From contig NZ_LT745763.1 in assembly GCF_900166595.1 (NCBI RefSeq), forward strand, positions 3,595,333 through 3,659,332: a DNA stretch of 64,000 nt. The letters are read 5' to 3'. The translations under genes and the position numbers were made by a program. Source of the DNA: Virgibacillus dokdonensis (GTDB lineage: Bacteria > Bacillota > Bacilli > Bacillales > Amphibacillaceae). Under the pieces are notes generated by a model that saw nothing but the letters and a program-made list of their open reading frames with translations, searched no databases and was not told the DNA's origin. This document shows, piece after piece, positions 63,961 through 64,000 of the stretch (its first letter is position 1; every line of letters begins with the position of its first letter).

Positions 63961-64000
63961 ATGACTCTTTATTTTGCGAGCGTATTGTCTGGATTAGAAT
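63961..64000 (+). CDS. start of an unidentified gene, cut by the window
   Basis: The ATG at 63961 follows TTGGAGGCG at good spacing and opens MTLYFASVLSGLE before the window ends. There is too little sequence to name it. A terminator and structured leader precede it, so its expression may be regulated. Confidence 0.45.
   Translation, partial: MTLYFASVLSGLE

Overview
The window comes from a low-GC Gram-positive bacterium of the Bacillaceae, most like the Virgibacillus/Oceanobacillus group. This is inferred from the AT-rich bases, strong AGGAGG ribosome binding sites and gene content (DUF2922/DUF1659 pair, Tag-type teichoic acid genes, CsaB, LipM, Vpr-like protease). I cannot fix the species. 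No tRNA, rRNA or CRISPR array was seen.

The first two thirds (about 0.7-39.9 kb) is a cell-surface polymer region. It opens with two LytR-CpsA-Psr (LCP) ligases and a TagO-like initiating transferase, then a GDPD and a repeat-rich SH3/glucosaminidase autolysin. A minus-strand operon (21.3 to 10.5 kb) follows: galE, tagG, tagH, a GT4 glycosyltransferase, a GT2-glycerophosphotransferase fusion, a second GT2 and a stand-alone glycerophosphotransferase. On the plus strand are tagD-tagB, then the translationally coupled set tagA, lipid-linked-sugar flippase, DUF5693 and csaB. A second minus-strand cluster (GT-C transferase, SMR-like flippase, DUF2304, GT2 polyprenyl-sugar synthase, acyltransferase, second TagO) looks like a polymer-decoration module. 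A third TagO-like gene lies at 52 kb. Together these genes could build, export, decorate and attach wall teichoic acid and a pyruvylated wall polymer.

The surface region is full of mobile DNA. There is an IS3-family element that rewrote the tail of the first tagO, a decayed IS66 and an IS200/IS605-type element inside the teichoic acid operon. There is also an apparently intact IS66 with an 8-bp target duplication, an IS1182-like remnant, a decayed ISLre2-type transposase, and a group II intron directly after the terminator of an amino acid permease gene.

The last third (42-64 kb) is mixed: APC permease, DinB-like protein, large S8 protease, 6-phosphogluconate dehydrogenase, a divergent HPr kinase homologue, an Erm methyltransferase with a promoter, leader peptide and attenuator-like terminator, a lipM-lipA pair, an orphan TPP riboswitch, and an rpiR / PTS-nanE amino-sugar locus. 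Several families of dispersed non-coding repeats lie in the intergenic regions. One of them supplies the C-terminal codons of the GT-C gene.
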